This document shows positions 52,568 through 63,751 of a DNA stretch of 64,000 nucleotides, in pieces. How positions within the stretch are numbered: the stretch's first letter is position 1; every line of letters starts with the position of its first letter. The stretch is from Lathyrus oleraceus (Eukaryota; Streptophyta; Magnoliopsida; Fabales; Fabaceae): positions 86,103,391-86,167,390 of the forward strand of contig NC_066580.1 of assembly GCF_024323335.1 (NCBI RefSeq), given 5' to 3'. The notes under the pieces were generated by a model. That model was not told the DNA's origin. It made no database searches and was given only the letters and a program-made list of their open reading frames with translations. The position numbers were made by a program, and so were the translations under genes.

Positions 52568-55500
52568 TGTAAGACCCCAATTTTGGGCCCTAAGATCCCT
52601 CATGGCCCATATCATATCATATCATGACCTCAAGGATCATTGCATGCCTTTGTCTCCTCCTAGTGGGTAGATTGCCTTATGAGTTGTTTCTTGATCACCA
52701 AGCATGCTTTGCATTTGTATATCTTTGCTTTTCATATGTTTATCATTCAAAAAGTACAAAAATATTGTCAGTCTAACCTTGTTGCTTGCAGTTGAAGCAA
52801 TCATCAGCAATTAGGTCAAAGATAGTCAACAGTCAGTCAAAGCAGTGGATGGTGGCCATTCTTGCAGAATTTGGGCACCATGATCAATAATCAAGAGTTC
52901 ATACAACTTGGGACATCATTTGAAATCAAGTTCTCAAGGAATTAGGGTTTGGAATTCATCAGAGCATGGTTCAATCATGCAAAACCCTAGAAGAGTCAAC
53001 AGAAAGTCAAACTTGGTCAACTGTAGATTTAATCAGGGCTTTGATGGATGGAATTGATCTGAAGGAGCTCATTCATGCTTATACAAGCCTCATCTATCAT
53101 GTCCAACCTCATCATGGAAGAAAATCAAGTAGAATCAGAAAATTTCCAGAAATAGAAAGTGGACCTGTAATTTCAACTGCCAAAAATGGAAACTTCTTGA
53201 TCCTCAACTTACATCATGATACAAGCTTCAAATGAATTTTTGCCCAACATGAAAGTTGAAGGTCTTGTCTTCCCATTTTCAAAAGGTCCAAGAACTCTCA
53301 AATCCCATGTGTGGTTGTCAAGATATGATCAATTCATTTTCACCAATTTTTTGAACTTCAAAGGGGCATATCTCTCAAACCATAAGGCCAAATTTGGTGG
53401 GGTTTTTTCCTACAAACCACATTTTTCATCCTCTTTCCAAAAATATAAATTTCATTCATCAAAACCCTACCATTCAAAATGGCATTTTTGGACCTTTTTC
53501 ATTAAAAAGACAAGTTTGACCAAACTTTGACTTTTTGGTTCTTTGACTTTTTCTTAATTTGACCAATTGGGAAATGTGTTAAATCATATTTGTGACTTGT
53601 TCCAATTCCAAACTCATGTTCGTATCACCATTACACCACCATTTTGGATTAAAATGCAAAACTTGGAAATATGCAAATGGCTTCAAAAGAGCAAAACAAA
53701 GTTGGCAATTAAAGAGCAGACTTCAAACAGCAATTGGCAAGGGTCAGTAGCAGCCTGTTGTGAGGCCCAAAATCGTGCCAAATTCACACCTCCACTATCC
53801 ACTTGACCAAAATTAGCAAATGTGCAATTGTTTTCTTTTGAACTAAGCAAGCTTAGGCATTGGTTTAGCATTGTTAAACAGACAATATAAAGTAAATTTT
53901 CTGCCATTTGCCAACCCTAGTAGCAGCTGAAACCACACAGAAACTTCATTTTCTCCTCTCTTGCAATTTTGCATTTTTGCTCGATTGGGAAAAATCATCA
54001 AAGAACTCGAGTAACCCTCACATCCCTCATTACTTGTATAATCTTTGGAAGCATTTTGCATCCTAAAACCACACCTGTGCAGCCCCTATTTGTTCTGTTT
54101 TCCTCAAGCTTCAACAATGGTGAAAGGAGATTTGAAGAGCTCCAAGCTTTGCTGAACCAAACAACCTCAAGGATTCAACACTCCAGAGTATTATCTTCAT
54201 CTGTTTGCACCTGAATCACTCAAAGGATCACTGTTTACAACTTGCTTCAAAAACAAGTACACTTTAGTTGCTTGCTTTGCTATTTAGCATTTGCTTTGAG
54301 GTATAAACCTTTCTTCTTCATGTAGTCTGGAGACCCGGTCTGTTACTTGACCGGGCAAACTGTCTGAAGTCCTCCTTAAGAGGCAATGCCTGTGTGTGTT
54401 TAAAATTGTCCCAAGCAGGAAAAGTCCTTCAAGTAAGGCAATTGGTGGAAGGTAGGGATAAGCAATCTATCCCCCACTATTCAGTGTGTCCTCTCTTTGC
54501 TCCCATTACATGGTTGAAGCATTGAGATAAAAACCCAAGATCAATCGAGTCAATAATGTGGAAAGAGCTCCATCTTTCTGAGCTCCCACACTTTCTTATA
54601 TGCTCTCCCTGATTAGGGATAGAAGCAATGAGGCACACCCCTCATCTCCTATTCATCTGCTTCACCTTAGCCTCTCAATGGCAAGGTTAAGAGCGACATT
54701 TACCTATTACAGTGGACTTTCATAGTCAAACCCTCTTGTATGAGCCCCCTTGTTTTGGCTATAGAGTGTGCTGTTTGATATTCATTGATTGATTGATTGC
54801 TTCATGTGCACTTGTTTGCCTCTATGTTATGCATTTATCATCATCATCAATTGCCATTAGTGCATGATCATACCATTTGTCTGTGTGACTTCTGTCATTG
54901 TTGTTTGCCCATTGAGGACAGTTGTAAGTCCATTGCTTTGGCATTTGCTCCTATGATATGGAAGGATAGAGTGTAAGACCTCATTGGCCACTCATGTCTC
55001 CTGTCTTATCTGTTTGTATGTGAGGATACAGTTATAAGTCCCTGTAAGTTGGCATCTGTTATCCTGTGATCATAATGTGATCTGTTTGATGTTGTATGTG
55101 AGGTTGCAGTTATAAGTCCCTGTAAGTTGGCATCTGCTTTCCTGTGATCATAGTTGTTTTATCTGTTTGTATGAGAGGTTGCAATTATAAGTCCCTGTAA
55201 GTTGGCATTTGCATTCCTGTGATCATATTGTTGCTTTTGTTCTTGTATGTGAGGATCCATTGTAAGTCCCTGTAATGTGGCATTGGTATTCCTATGAACA
55301 TATCTGTGGAGTTAACCTAAGTCCAGACAGATTGGCAGTTAACTTTCATTTCTCATTTTTGTTTTCTTCTTAGGAGATTAGTGTAAGTCCATTGAGTGGC
55401 ATCTGATATCCGTTTCTGTTTTAGGAGACTGGTGTAAATCCATCTATTGGTATCCGGCATCCGCTTTTATTTCTTTGCCTATGGAGATTAGTGTAAGACC

Positions 55501-56595
55501 ATTGAGTGGCATCTGATATCCCGTTCTGTTTTAGGAGATTGGTATAAGCCTAGTGATTGGCATCCGATATCCGCTTTTCTCTTGCTTTGTCTTGTTTATT
55601 ATTATCCATTGTCATTCCAAAGGACACACTTGAATCATCCCCCATATGATTTCAAGAAGTGAACCTTCTAAGAAGTTTTACTTTCCATCTTCCTCCATTC
55701 ATCATTCATTACGTCTTAGAACCTTTTCACACATTACCTTTCAAATTTGACATAAGTGTTGTGCAAACTTCTTCATGCTTTTCTAACTAAAAACCTGGAC
55801 TCAAGTCCTTGACTTCTTTTTCAAACTCCATTTTCATAATACTTCTTTCAAATCAATTTTAATCATACTCTGACTTCACTTTCATAATCACAATCAATTA
55901 ACTTCACTCATTCACTTGTTTTGGCTTTGTCCATTAATCTTTTCATGCATTAGCCATAGGCTTCAATTATCATTGTGGTTGATGTAAATCTTGCCTATCC
56001 TTAGTGAGTCGACAGTAAGACTTCCGTACTGAAAACAGGGTTAACCCCTCTAGTGCGTCGAAGCTATCCTCGCATGGTGGATGTTGTTTTTGGTCGAGTG
56101 TTCTCCCATTGATAATGAAAAGCCTCAGTGCTATTGTTTAAAACTGAATCCACCAACTTTTGGAAATCTTTTAGCCGAACTACGGCGTTTTGATCCTTAC
56201 CTTTGATGGAAGGTACGTAGGCAGCGGGTTCATCCGTTCAAACCCAATAACACAAAAATAACTAACTTGTACATTCTTTTCTCATCATCCCAATCATGTT
56301 TGCACAATACTTATGTCATAACAAATAACAATTTAGTACAACAAGTGTGAAAAGGGCTCCCTAGGAGTACCTAGGACGTAGTGGGTGCCTAACACCTTCC
56401 CATTGCGTAATTTACCCCTTACCCAGAATCTCTGATCTTTTTATTAGTTTTCTACGTGTAAAACTTCTTAGGCTTTTGTTCGCTTTTTAGCCAGTCCTTT
56501 GGATAAATAAAAGTGCGGTGGCGACTCGAAATTTCAATGTATCCCTTGCTTATGATTTAATCGATAGATCATATAGCGACGAATACACCGCTACA
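52568..56595 (+). mobile_element. 5' LTR of element C (4028 bp)
   Basis: It begins TGTAAGACC and ends CCGCTACA, with TGTA/TACA termini. The start recurs at 63752. Near its end GTGCGGTGGCGACTCGAA and TTCGCTTTTTAGCC match the LTR of element A. Such a length is typical of Ogre LTRs. The short open frames inside are not credible genes. Confidence 0.95.
54960..55590. repeat. Imperfect tandem repeats within the element C LTR
   Basis: Copies of AGTCCCTGTAAGTTGGCAT with GAGG upstream and CCTGTGATCAT downstream recur about every 75-85 bp (near 55033, 55112, 55189 and 55264). They are followed by ~60-bp units with GGAGATTAGTGTAAG and TGGCATCTGATATCC (near 55373, 55424, 55486 and 55534). Confidence 0.8.
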
Positions 56596-56601
56596 GAAAA
56601 G

Positions 56602-56619
56602 TGGCGACTCTGCTGGGGA
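56602..56619 (+). other. Primer binding site of element C
   Basis: TGGCGACTCTGCTGGGGA starts six bases behind the LTR end. It begins TGG, complementary to the tRNA CCA end, and resembles the complement of the plant tRNA-Arg(ACG) 3' end with two mismatches by my recollection of that tRNA. Ogre elements are known to use tRNA-Arg. Confidence 0.7.
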
Positions 56620-56634
56620 AACGTCACAGAAAAG

Positions 56635-56652
56635 TGGCGACTCCACTGGGGA
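56635..56652 (+). other. Second primer-binding-site-like sequence
   Basis: TGGCGACTCCACTGGGGA lies 33 bp behind the first site and, as I recall tRNA-Arg(ACG), matches its 3' end fully. AGAAAAGTGGCGACTC is repeated around both sites, pointing to a local duplication. Confidence 0.65.
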
Positions 56653-57322
56653 GAAATCAATCCTTGGTTGGTATTGCCTACTTTTCACCCTTGTTGTGCT
56701 ATATTGTTATTATTTGTTATCTGACATATTTTTGTACAATTTGGGATCACTGTATTGATTGTAATGTGTGAATTGCTTGATATACAATTGCTGTTTGCTT
56801 TGGTGATCTGTGAGATGAGTTCTATACCCGAACTCGAGTGCACTCTAGGATAGGAGAATGGCATAGTCTTGTCGACTGGTGTGGAGTATTCCTTAGCCAG
56901 TTGACTTGCGAGCCCATTCACTTGGTGGAGGTCATGTTGAACTAATAATGTCACACAAGTTATTTGTGGTTAGGCATTATTCTTTCAATCATGTTCCGCA
57001 GAAGCCAAGGACCTTAGTTTACCAAACCCATCTTGGCCTATTTTTAGGACCGTAGTGCGGAGGTCGTTCAGATGTCAGTTCTGATGCGATTGTTACGCGA
57101 TACTACACTCATAAGAGTTTCTCTTGAGAATATTCTTGGAATACGAGTATTCGTTCCTCCGATAATATTCGAAAGATGGAACGATGATTATGGGAACCTC
57201 TGATAGAACATGTCTGGCAGGTTTAAACCCTAGTACACTCCCTTTGGGTGGTTCTTAACCGAGACTCCATGCTCGTGACTCTCAACAAACCCATGATTCG
57301 TGGTTGAGTCGTTCAAACATTG

Positions 57323-57389
57323 TTAATATCAATGGATCCCGGATCAGGTGTAAAACCTAAAATCCACCAAAGCGGCTGGTTGATATTAA
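57323..57389 (+). repeat. Leader hairpin 1
   Basis: TTAATATCAA (57323-57332) and TTGATATTAA (57380-57389) form a perfect 10-bp inverted repeat. The loop contains AAACCTAA and TCCACCAAA, both kept in the next hairpin. Confidence 0.85.
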
Positions 57390-57415
57390 GGATGTTTGAA
57401 CCGGTTCATGTACCG

Positions 57416-57485
57416 TTAATATCAATGGAACTTGGGTGTCGATAAGGTGAAAACCTAAATCCACCAAAATGGATGATTGATATTA
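57416..57485 (+). repeat. Leader hairpin 2
   Basis: TTAATATCAA (57416-57425) pairs with TTGATATTA (57477-57485). It is a diverged tandem copy of hairpin 1, 93 bp downstream, with different loop sequence but the same arms. Confidence 0.85.
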
Positions 57486-57820
57486 GGAGTACAATGAGCT
57501 TTCCCACGACCTTTGTTTGGCGTGCTTTGCTTGATCCTTGAGTGTGTTTGTTGCATTCATACATTCACGCATTCATCCGCATTCATGTCATCAGAAAAAA
57601 GAAAATTTTCAAGGAACTCAAAGGAGTTTATTTGCAAAAAATTTCAAAACATGAAAAAACCGGGAAAATTTTTTCACCTGATATATCTGATGAGATATTC
57701 TCATGTAAGATCAAAATGCTTAAATATTTCAAAGTTTGCAAATAAAACTCTCGAGTTCCTTTGATAAAAAAACAAGCATATGCACAAACACTTCATGCAT
57801 CATTTGCATAAGCAGGTGTT

Positions 57821-58690
57821 TTGTTCCGGCCTCCCGTCCTGTGGTCTGACCCTGCGATCTTCATTTATTTTGAAGACGCATCTCGCCGGTATTATACCAA
57901 AGCCAACTCTGCCAGATTGATGGATCATCCTGAGCAAGAGGATTGTGAACTCGAGAAGGATTTTGCCAGACTAAGTGCTTTTGTTGGATTTATTCCTGTT
58001 GATGGATTTATTCCTGTTGATGGATTTATTCCTGTTGATGGATTTATTCCTGGTTAATCAATCCCGGGCTGGCATTAGCTACTGTTCTGGGGCATTTAAT
58101 GAGCAAGGTTTGTTCACAAGTGGAGGATTCATCCATGCCAACCAACCCGAAGAAGAAGTTGTTGCTATTCTTTGAAGAGGATGCAGAAGATTTGAACAAT
58201 TTCATCATTCCTGGTGGTGTCTGCCACAATTGGGTCGCTGTGGATGTTCCTACGGTCATTCAAAAGTCAGCGTGAATTGTTCACTTTGTTTGAAACCCTT
58301 CTCCCATGCCAAAAGGAGAAGTGATGACATTGTTGGCAGCATTTAATACAATGATGTTTTCATTCAATTAATGCATTGTCAAACATTTGTTTTTCCATTT
58401 GTTTTCACTTTTTGCTTTTTGCATGAAATCAGTGATCACAAAAAACCATGAAAAAAAAAACAGCTTTTTCATCTGCATAAATGATTTGCTTGTTTAAATT
58501 CAAAAGCTTTTCATTATCCAGAATCATTATGCAGGGATTTCTAAACCCATTGAACATAATGATCCAACGCCATCTCCCAATCTTGAAGTCCTTGTATTTG
58601 AGGCAGAGGAAGAGGATGTTGAAGGGGATTCCTGATGAGATTACCCGCCTTCTTGAGCACGAAAGAGAAGCTCATTCAGCTGTATCATGA
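57821..58690 (+). pseudogene. Scrambled gag-pro/spacer remnants of element C
   Basis: Short pieces in changing frames read PEQEDCELEKDFARL (about 57928-57972), NNFIIPGGVCHNWVAVD (about 58195-58245) and EITRLLEHEREAH (about 58638-58676), with acidic runs typical of the Ogre spacer before RT. Stops and frame changes separate them. I assign them from family resemblance only. There is no zinc knuckle and no clear protease active site. Confidence 0.55.
57986..58053 (+). repeat. 18-bp minisatellite, 3.8 copies
   Basis: GGATTTATTCCTGTTGAT is repeated without change at 57986, 58004 and 58022, with a partial copy at 58040. In frame it would read GFIPVD repeated. Confidence 0.95.
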
Positions 58691-58734
58691 GAATCAGCAA
58701 AACAGTCAAACTGGGGCATTGCAAATGCAATCAA

Positions 58735-58860
58735 ATTAAAAAAAAAAAAATAAAAAAAAATAAAAAAAAAGAGAAGAGGGTGAAAAAGATGAAAAAATCA
58801 AAAATCAGGAAAATTTTTCCAAATATTTTTTCCAAAAGAAAAAAGAAAGATTATACCCTC
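58735..58860 (+). repeat. A-rich tract
   Basis: Long A runs broken by single T, G or C mark the place where almost all of pol is missing. The Lys-rich frame across it is a composition artefact. Confidence 0.75.
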
Positions 58861-58870
58861 AAGTCCCTAG

Positions 58871-59209
58871 TTGACTGATGCTGAATGGATTCAGAGTCGT
58901 TACGACCAATTGAATTTAATCGAAGAGAAGCGTTTAACTGCCATGTGTCATGGTCAGCTATATCAGCAAAGAATGAAGAAAGCATTCGACAAGAAGGTCA
59001 AGCCTCGTGTGTTCCGAGAAGGTGACCTCGTGCTCAAGAAAGTTTTGTCTTTCGCGCCCGATTCCAGGGGCAAGTGGACTCCAAACTACGAGGGTCCATA
59101 TGTTGTTAAAAGAGCCTTTTCAGGCGGAGCTTTGATGCTTACAACAATGGATGGGGAGGATTTCACTCGTCCTGTGAATTCAGATGCAGTTAAGAGATAC
59201 TTTGCCTAG
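58871..59209 (+). pseudogene. C-terminal end of Ogre-type integrase/pol, element C
   Basis: 112 codons are open from LTDAEW to a TAG stop. RYDQLNLIEEKRL, FREGDLVLKK, KWTPNYEGPYVV and DAVKRYFA mark the C-terminal region of Ty3/gypsy integrases, which binds DNA or chromatin. The homology starts right behind a TAG stop (58868-58870) and has no ATG at its start (TTG), so it is a truncated remnant. Its sequence is much better kept than the same part of element A, which has several stops. Upstream pol is deleted and replaced by the A-rich tract. Confidence 0.85.
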
Positions 59210-59249
59210 AAAAAAGTATATGCAAATGAAAAAAAAACAGAATAGCTCG

Positions 59250-59398
59250 CTAAGTTGAGAACCCGAAAGGGCGGCTTAGGCAAAAATGAGCGTCTCGGTG
59301 GAGAACCCGCTAGGGTAATCCAGGCAAAAATTAGAGACTTGAAAAAAAAGAATATTTGCATCCCGCTAGATTGAGTACCTCACCCTGGGGCAATCTAG
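59250..59398 (+). other. Three post-pol stem-loops, element C
   Basis: Hairpin 1 (59250-59279) has CTAAG/CTTAG with an inner CCC-GAAA-GGG. Hairpin 2 (59299-59322) has TGGA/TCCA with inner ACCC/GGGT. Hairpin 3 (59366-59398) has CTAGATTG/CAATCTAG. Each is followed by GCAAAAAT(G/T)AG. The same three stems stand behind pol in element A with partly different bases. Confidence 0.7.
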
Positions 59399-62183
59399 GC
59401 AAAAATTAGGGATTTGGCAAGTAACTGCATCCCGACAAGACTTTCTGGTTCATCAGTCGTCATTTCTTCAGAAGATTCTCGATTCGTCGTCAACTGAAGC
59501 TTCAGATACATCGAGATTCAAATTGGTAGAGAAAGGATCATTATGTTCAATGTAGCCCTCTTCCAATATATATCACTGATTTCAAATTTGTACAGATCTA
59601 TGGAGTCTTGCCATTTGCAGACTACCATTCTATCAAATCAATTTGAGCTTTTTATCCAATTATTTGCACTCTTATTTGTTTCAATTCAACAAATGTTTTG
59701 CATGTTTTAAATTGATAAAATATCATTGTTTTAAACAAATTTTTCAAATTTTTTGTTTTAAACAAAGTGAACATTCACAAGGTTGAAAGGATACTCAAGA
59801 ATATCTCAGTGCTCTCCCGAGGGTGGCATGATTCCCAACAGGTAAGACATTCGTTCATATTCCTGGTTTGGTGGTATCTTCTTTCTTCAGATCTTTGTTG
59901 GGGTTGTTCCTCAGACAGAGTTGTTGTTGGGGTTGTTCCCCAGTACAGTCGCAAGTGATGTGTTGTTGAAGACTTCGTTTTCTCCAGCAGCAGTTTCCCC
60001 TAGCATGGGTGTTTTCTTGAGAAGTTTCGGCGGTTGATGGTTTGTCATCTTGGCGCCCCGTCACTTTCTCCAGTGGGTCGTATGCCCAGACTTTATTTGT
60101 CTCCTCAGCACAGTCATGAGTATAGCCATTGATTGATACTCCCCTCGGAGTCGCGAGTAGAGCTGTTATTAATATCCCCACCAGGGTTGCAAGTGGAGTT
60201 GTTACCGCTTTTCCCCGTGCAGTGTGCCAGCAGGATTTGTCTGTTTCCTTAGCATGGTTTGTTTTCTTTTGAAGACTTGGTAAGTCAGTGGTTTGATACC
60301 CGGTACCTTACCTTTTCCCCGGCAAGTCGTCTGCGGAATTGTTGCTATCTCTCCGTCAGAGTTATTCTCTCCAGCAGAGCAGGATTTATTTTCCTACTCC
60401 GTGGTTGATTGGGTTGACATCCCAGTATTTCAATCATCTTTTCCTCAGCATAGTCTGCAGATTGTTTGTTGTGGCAGTTTCGCCTGTTGAACACTCTTTC
60501 AATCCCCGATATGGTCGGATGATGGCTTTTGCCTCCAGTGAGTGGATTAATTTCCTGACTGTTTGTGATCTCCAGTAGAGGGGCTTACATTGCAGAATCT
60601 ACTTGTTGTGATCAGTTTGCTATGTATATTCTCCCAAGTGGAGTGGTTCGTTGCAGAATCTACTTGTCTGATCTGTCCTCCCTCAGTGGTTTGTTCCCAA
60701 GAGAGTAGCCGACAGTTTTCCCCAGTAGAGTTGCTTATGCAGTTGAATTCTATTTGGATGATATCATTCTCCCTCAGTGGGTTGTTCCCCGGTGGAGTTG
60801 TGTGGATCTGCTTCTACAGCAGTTTGTGCTTGTGCAACGCACTTTTTATTTCTCAGTCGACACTGGGATCCCCTGCAGATACTTTGGGACTTCTCTTGTT
60901 CCCCTACAGATTCGTCTTGGTGGCTGTTTTGCCCGTTGTGACTTTCTGTACCTTGATTGGGTTGTTTCCTAATATCTATGATTCTCTGCTTCTTCAGCAG
61001 TACCTGCAGATCTTTGCTCTTCAGCATGTAGATCTCCGCAGATTGGCTCTCCAGCTGGTTGTTCCCCTGGAAGTATAATACCGGACGTCTGGTTCCTGAA
61101 CCTGTTTGTGTTAGAATTGTCTGTTTTGTCAGCATTCATCAAACATAAATCACGCATATTCATGCATATTCATGAAACATTCAGATATTCATGTTGCATT
61201 TCTTGCCATATATCTCTTGTTTGTCGTGTCTCCTGCTATGGTGATATAGATCTCTTTACAGATCTCCCCAAGCAGATGTCGGGTGTTTGTAAATCTCTCC
61301 ATATAGAGTCAACCCCATAAGCAGAAAATGTTTGTCTTTCCTTCTGCAGTTCCCCACTGAGATATATCCTCGTGGATGACGGTTGCTTCCGTTTCCTCCC
61401 AACACATATATTGGGATGGATTTTCCTATTTGAGTTACATCCTCATTAGGATGTGTCTTTATTCAGTCTGTCTTTTCGGATTATTCCCGAATTGGCTATT
61501 TGTCAGATATCTTGTGCTTCCCAGTGGGTTGTTCCCCAGCGGAACGTTTTTGGGCCTCTACCCTCATAACCGGTAGTTATAAGTCCTACCTTTTCCTGGC
61601 TTTCTTAACAGAATTTGTGGTTATACACCTTTTATTCTCCAGCCAGAGTTTTTGGTTTCCTACCTACTACCCGGTAGTTGTAAACCCTATTTTTCCTGCT
61701 CTTCAGCAGTTTGTGGTTTGTTATAAACCCTATTTTGGTTTCCCGTGCGGATTTGTGATTTGTTCTATCCCCACGCGGAATTGTTGGTCTTCTACCCCGT
61801 ATTCGGTAGATATAAACCCTAATTTTGTGGTTATCTTCATCTAGTTCTTGATGTTGATTTTCCTTTGCTTGGATAAGTTGTTCAGATCAGCACTTATATC
61901 CCTAGCAGTTTTTGTGGATAATTGCCGTATGCTAGCAATTTTATCCCCAGTGGGTCCTTTCACCGTTTGCTAGTGATTTGTTCCCTAGATCATTGGTTGT
62001 ATACCAATGCATCCCCAGCTAGTCCCTGTAGATAATTGCCGGATGCTTGCAAATTATCCTCAGCAGATCGCCTTTCATTTACCCTTTTGTTGGTAATGTC
62101 TGTTGCTCCCTTTGATTGGTCATCATTATATACCTAGTTTGGTATCCCGATGCCTCTCTTTTCGGTTGATTTATCCTTTATTA

Positions 62184-63209
62184 ACCCAGTAACCGGTTGT
62201 GGATAATCTTCCATGCGAGTATATTATTCACGGTCTGCCGGTAATGAATAATATATCTCATGCACTCTTCAGTCGAAGCCTTTTGCGTTTCCCCGGTCGA
62301 GTAAGATTCGTTATTTCCCTTTGTGGAGTCGAATATTCTTGTTGTTGGATAATTGCCGGATGCTTGCAATTTATCCTTTGAGTTGTCTTTCGTTTACCCG
62401 GATGCTTGGTATCGATTGTCTCTCTCTTTTTGGTTAGTCACCTATTATATACCCAGTAACCGGTATCTCTGGTGTCTTTTCCTTTCGAGTGTATTATTCA
62501 CGGTCTGCCGGTAATGAATAATATATCTCATGCGCTCTTTAGTTGGAATCCTTTGTTGATTTTCCCCAACTGAGCAAGATTCGTATTCTTTGTAGAATCG
62601 AATAGCCATCCTTTAACCAGTTTGTGTTTTGGATGATGAGTGTTTTGGAAGTGAAATCCAATTCACGTTTTCGGTAGATCACCTATTATATACCCAGTAA
62701 CCGGTATCTCTGGTGTTTCTTGCCATGCGAGTGTATTATTCACGGTCTGCCGGTAATGAATAATATGTCTCATGCGCTCTTTGGTTGGAGTCCTTTGTCG
62801 ATCTTCCCCAGTCGAGTAAGATTCGCATTCCTTGTGGAATCGAATGTCCATCCTTTAAACAAGTCTGCTGTTCTAGCTTTCTTCAGGGTGATGAGTGTTT
62901 TGGAAGTGAAAACCAATTCACGTCTTCGGATTTTATCCTATAAATAACCCAGTAACCGGTTCAGGATAATTTTCCTTTCGAGTATATTATTCACGGTCTG
63001 CCGGTAATGAATAATATGTCTTGTTCACTCTTGGGTCAATCCTTTGTTGCTTTCCCCTCAGAGTAAGATTCATATCCCTTGTGGAATTGAATATCCATCC
63101 TATAAACAAGTTTGCTTATCTAGCTCTCTTCAGGATGATGAGTGTATTGGAAGTGAAATCCAATTCACGCTTTGGTCGGTCACCTATTATATACCCAGTA
63201 ACCGGTATC
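62184..63209 (+). repeat. Tandem ~250-bp units in the 3' UTR of element C
   Basis: CCCAGTAACCGGT recurs at 62184, 62451, 62692, 62947 and 63193 (spacing 267, 241, 255 and 246 bp). Each unit also has an ATTATTCACGGTCTGCCGGTA hairpin-forming segment closed by ATGAATAAT, then an AGTAAGATTC block. Shorter relatives of the motif occur near 61568, 61668 and 61797. Confidence 0.9.
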
Positions 63210-63738
63210 CTTGGTGTTCCCTCCTTTCTGCTCCCTATTATGACCTCGGTCCCCCTGTGGAGTCAGATTTTCCTGAGTTTGTTACCCTTATGCCTGGTAA
63301 CATCTCGTTTTCTTTGGTGCTTCCTCAGTGAAGTTTTCTTTCTGCTTCCCCCCAGGAGTCAGCTTGTGTCTCTCCAATGGATTTATTTTCCTTTGGAATT
63401 CTTTTCCCCAGTGTGAGTCCTTCACTCCCCAGTGAGTTCTCCAGTCTGTCTTCTGTTTCCTAATCAGAGTCGTGTCTGGTTCACGTTGTGTCAGTCTTGT
63501 TTATCCCCAACTAGAGTCTTGTCAGAGTCTCTGTTCCTGGTGAGTATATCACTCCGATGGATCGTCTTTTCTTCTGTGTGAATCATATTCCCCACAGAGT
63601 TTGTGTCTTTTGCATGCATACATTTGCATCATGAGGTCTCTTAGGGACCAAAATTTGTCTCATTACTGTTATTTAAGTCCATTCTACCGCGTCGAGATGA
63701 AGATTTCTAAACTTCACTTCTCCGGCTAGAATGACCTT

Positions 63739-63751
63739 AAATAGGGGCATC
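63739..63751 (+). other. Polypurine tract region of element C
   Basis: AAATAGGGGCATC lies immediately before the 3' LTR start. The AGGGG core is short, but position and family resemblance support it. Confidence 0.6.

Larger units (their letters stand above)
56653..57820 (+). mobile_element. 5' leader region of element C
   Basis: This stretch between primer site and the first coding remnant shows no credible gene. It holds two tandem inverted repeats (57323-57389 and 57416-57485) and A-rich sequence near 57590-57780. Confidence 0.6.
59210..63751 (+). mobile_element. 3' untranslated region of element C
   Basis: This 4.5 kb between the pol stop and the LTR is T/C-rich with many short variants of GTTGTTCCCCAG and TTTCCCCAGCAG-like sequence. 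It includes three post-pol stem-loops at its start and four ~250-bp tandem units near its end. Open frames of up to 162 codons (60590-61078) look like composition effects. Long repeat-bearing 3' UTRs are known for Ogre elements. Confidence 0.8.

Noticed and set aside
52966..54214. Several 80-100 codon frames in the element C LTR
   Set aside because: They are inside an LTR, show no domain and overlap on both strands.
56602..56652. A tRNA gene
   Set aside because: Only 18 bases complementary to a tRNA 3' end are present, with no cloverleaf or A/B boxes.
58687..58878. Lys-rich 63-codon frame
   Set aside because: It translates an A-rich tract joining two retroelement fragments.
60590..61078. 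162-codon plus-strand frame with hydrophobic stretches
   Set aside because: It lies in the T/C-rich 3' UTR of element C; composition alone gives such frames, and neighbouring frames overlap it on both strands.
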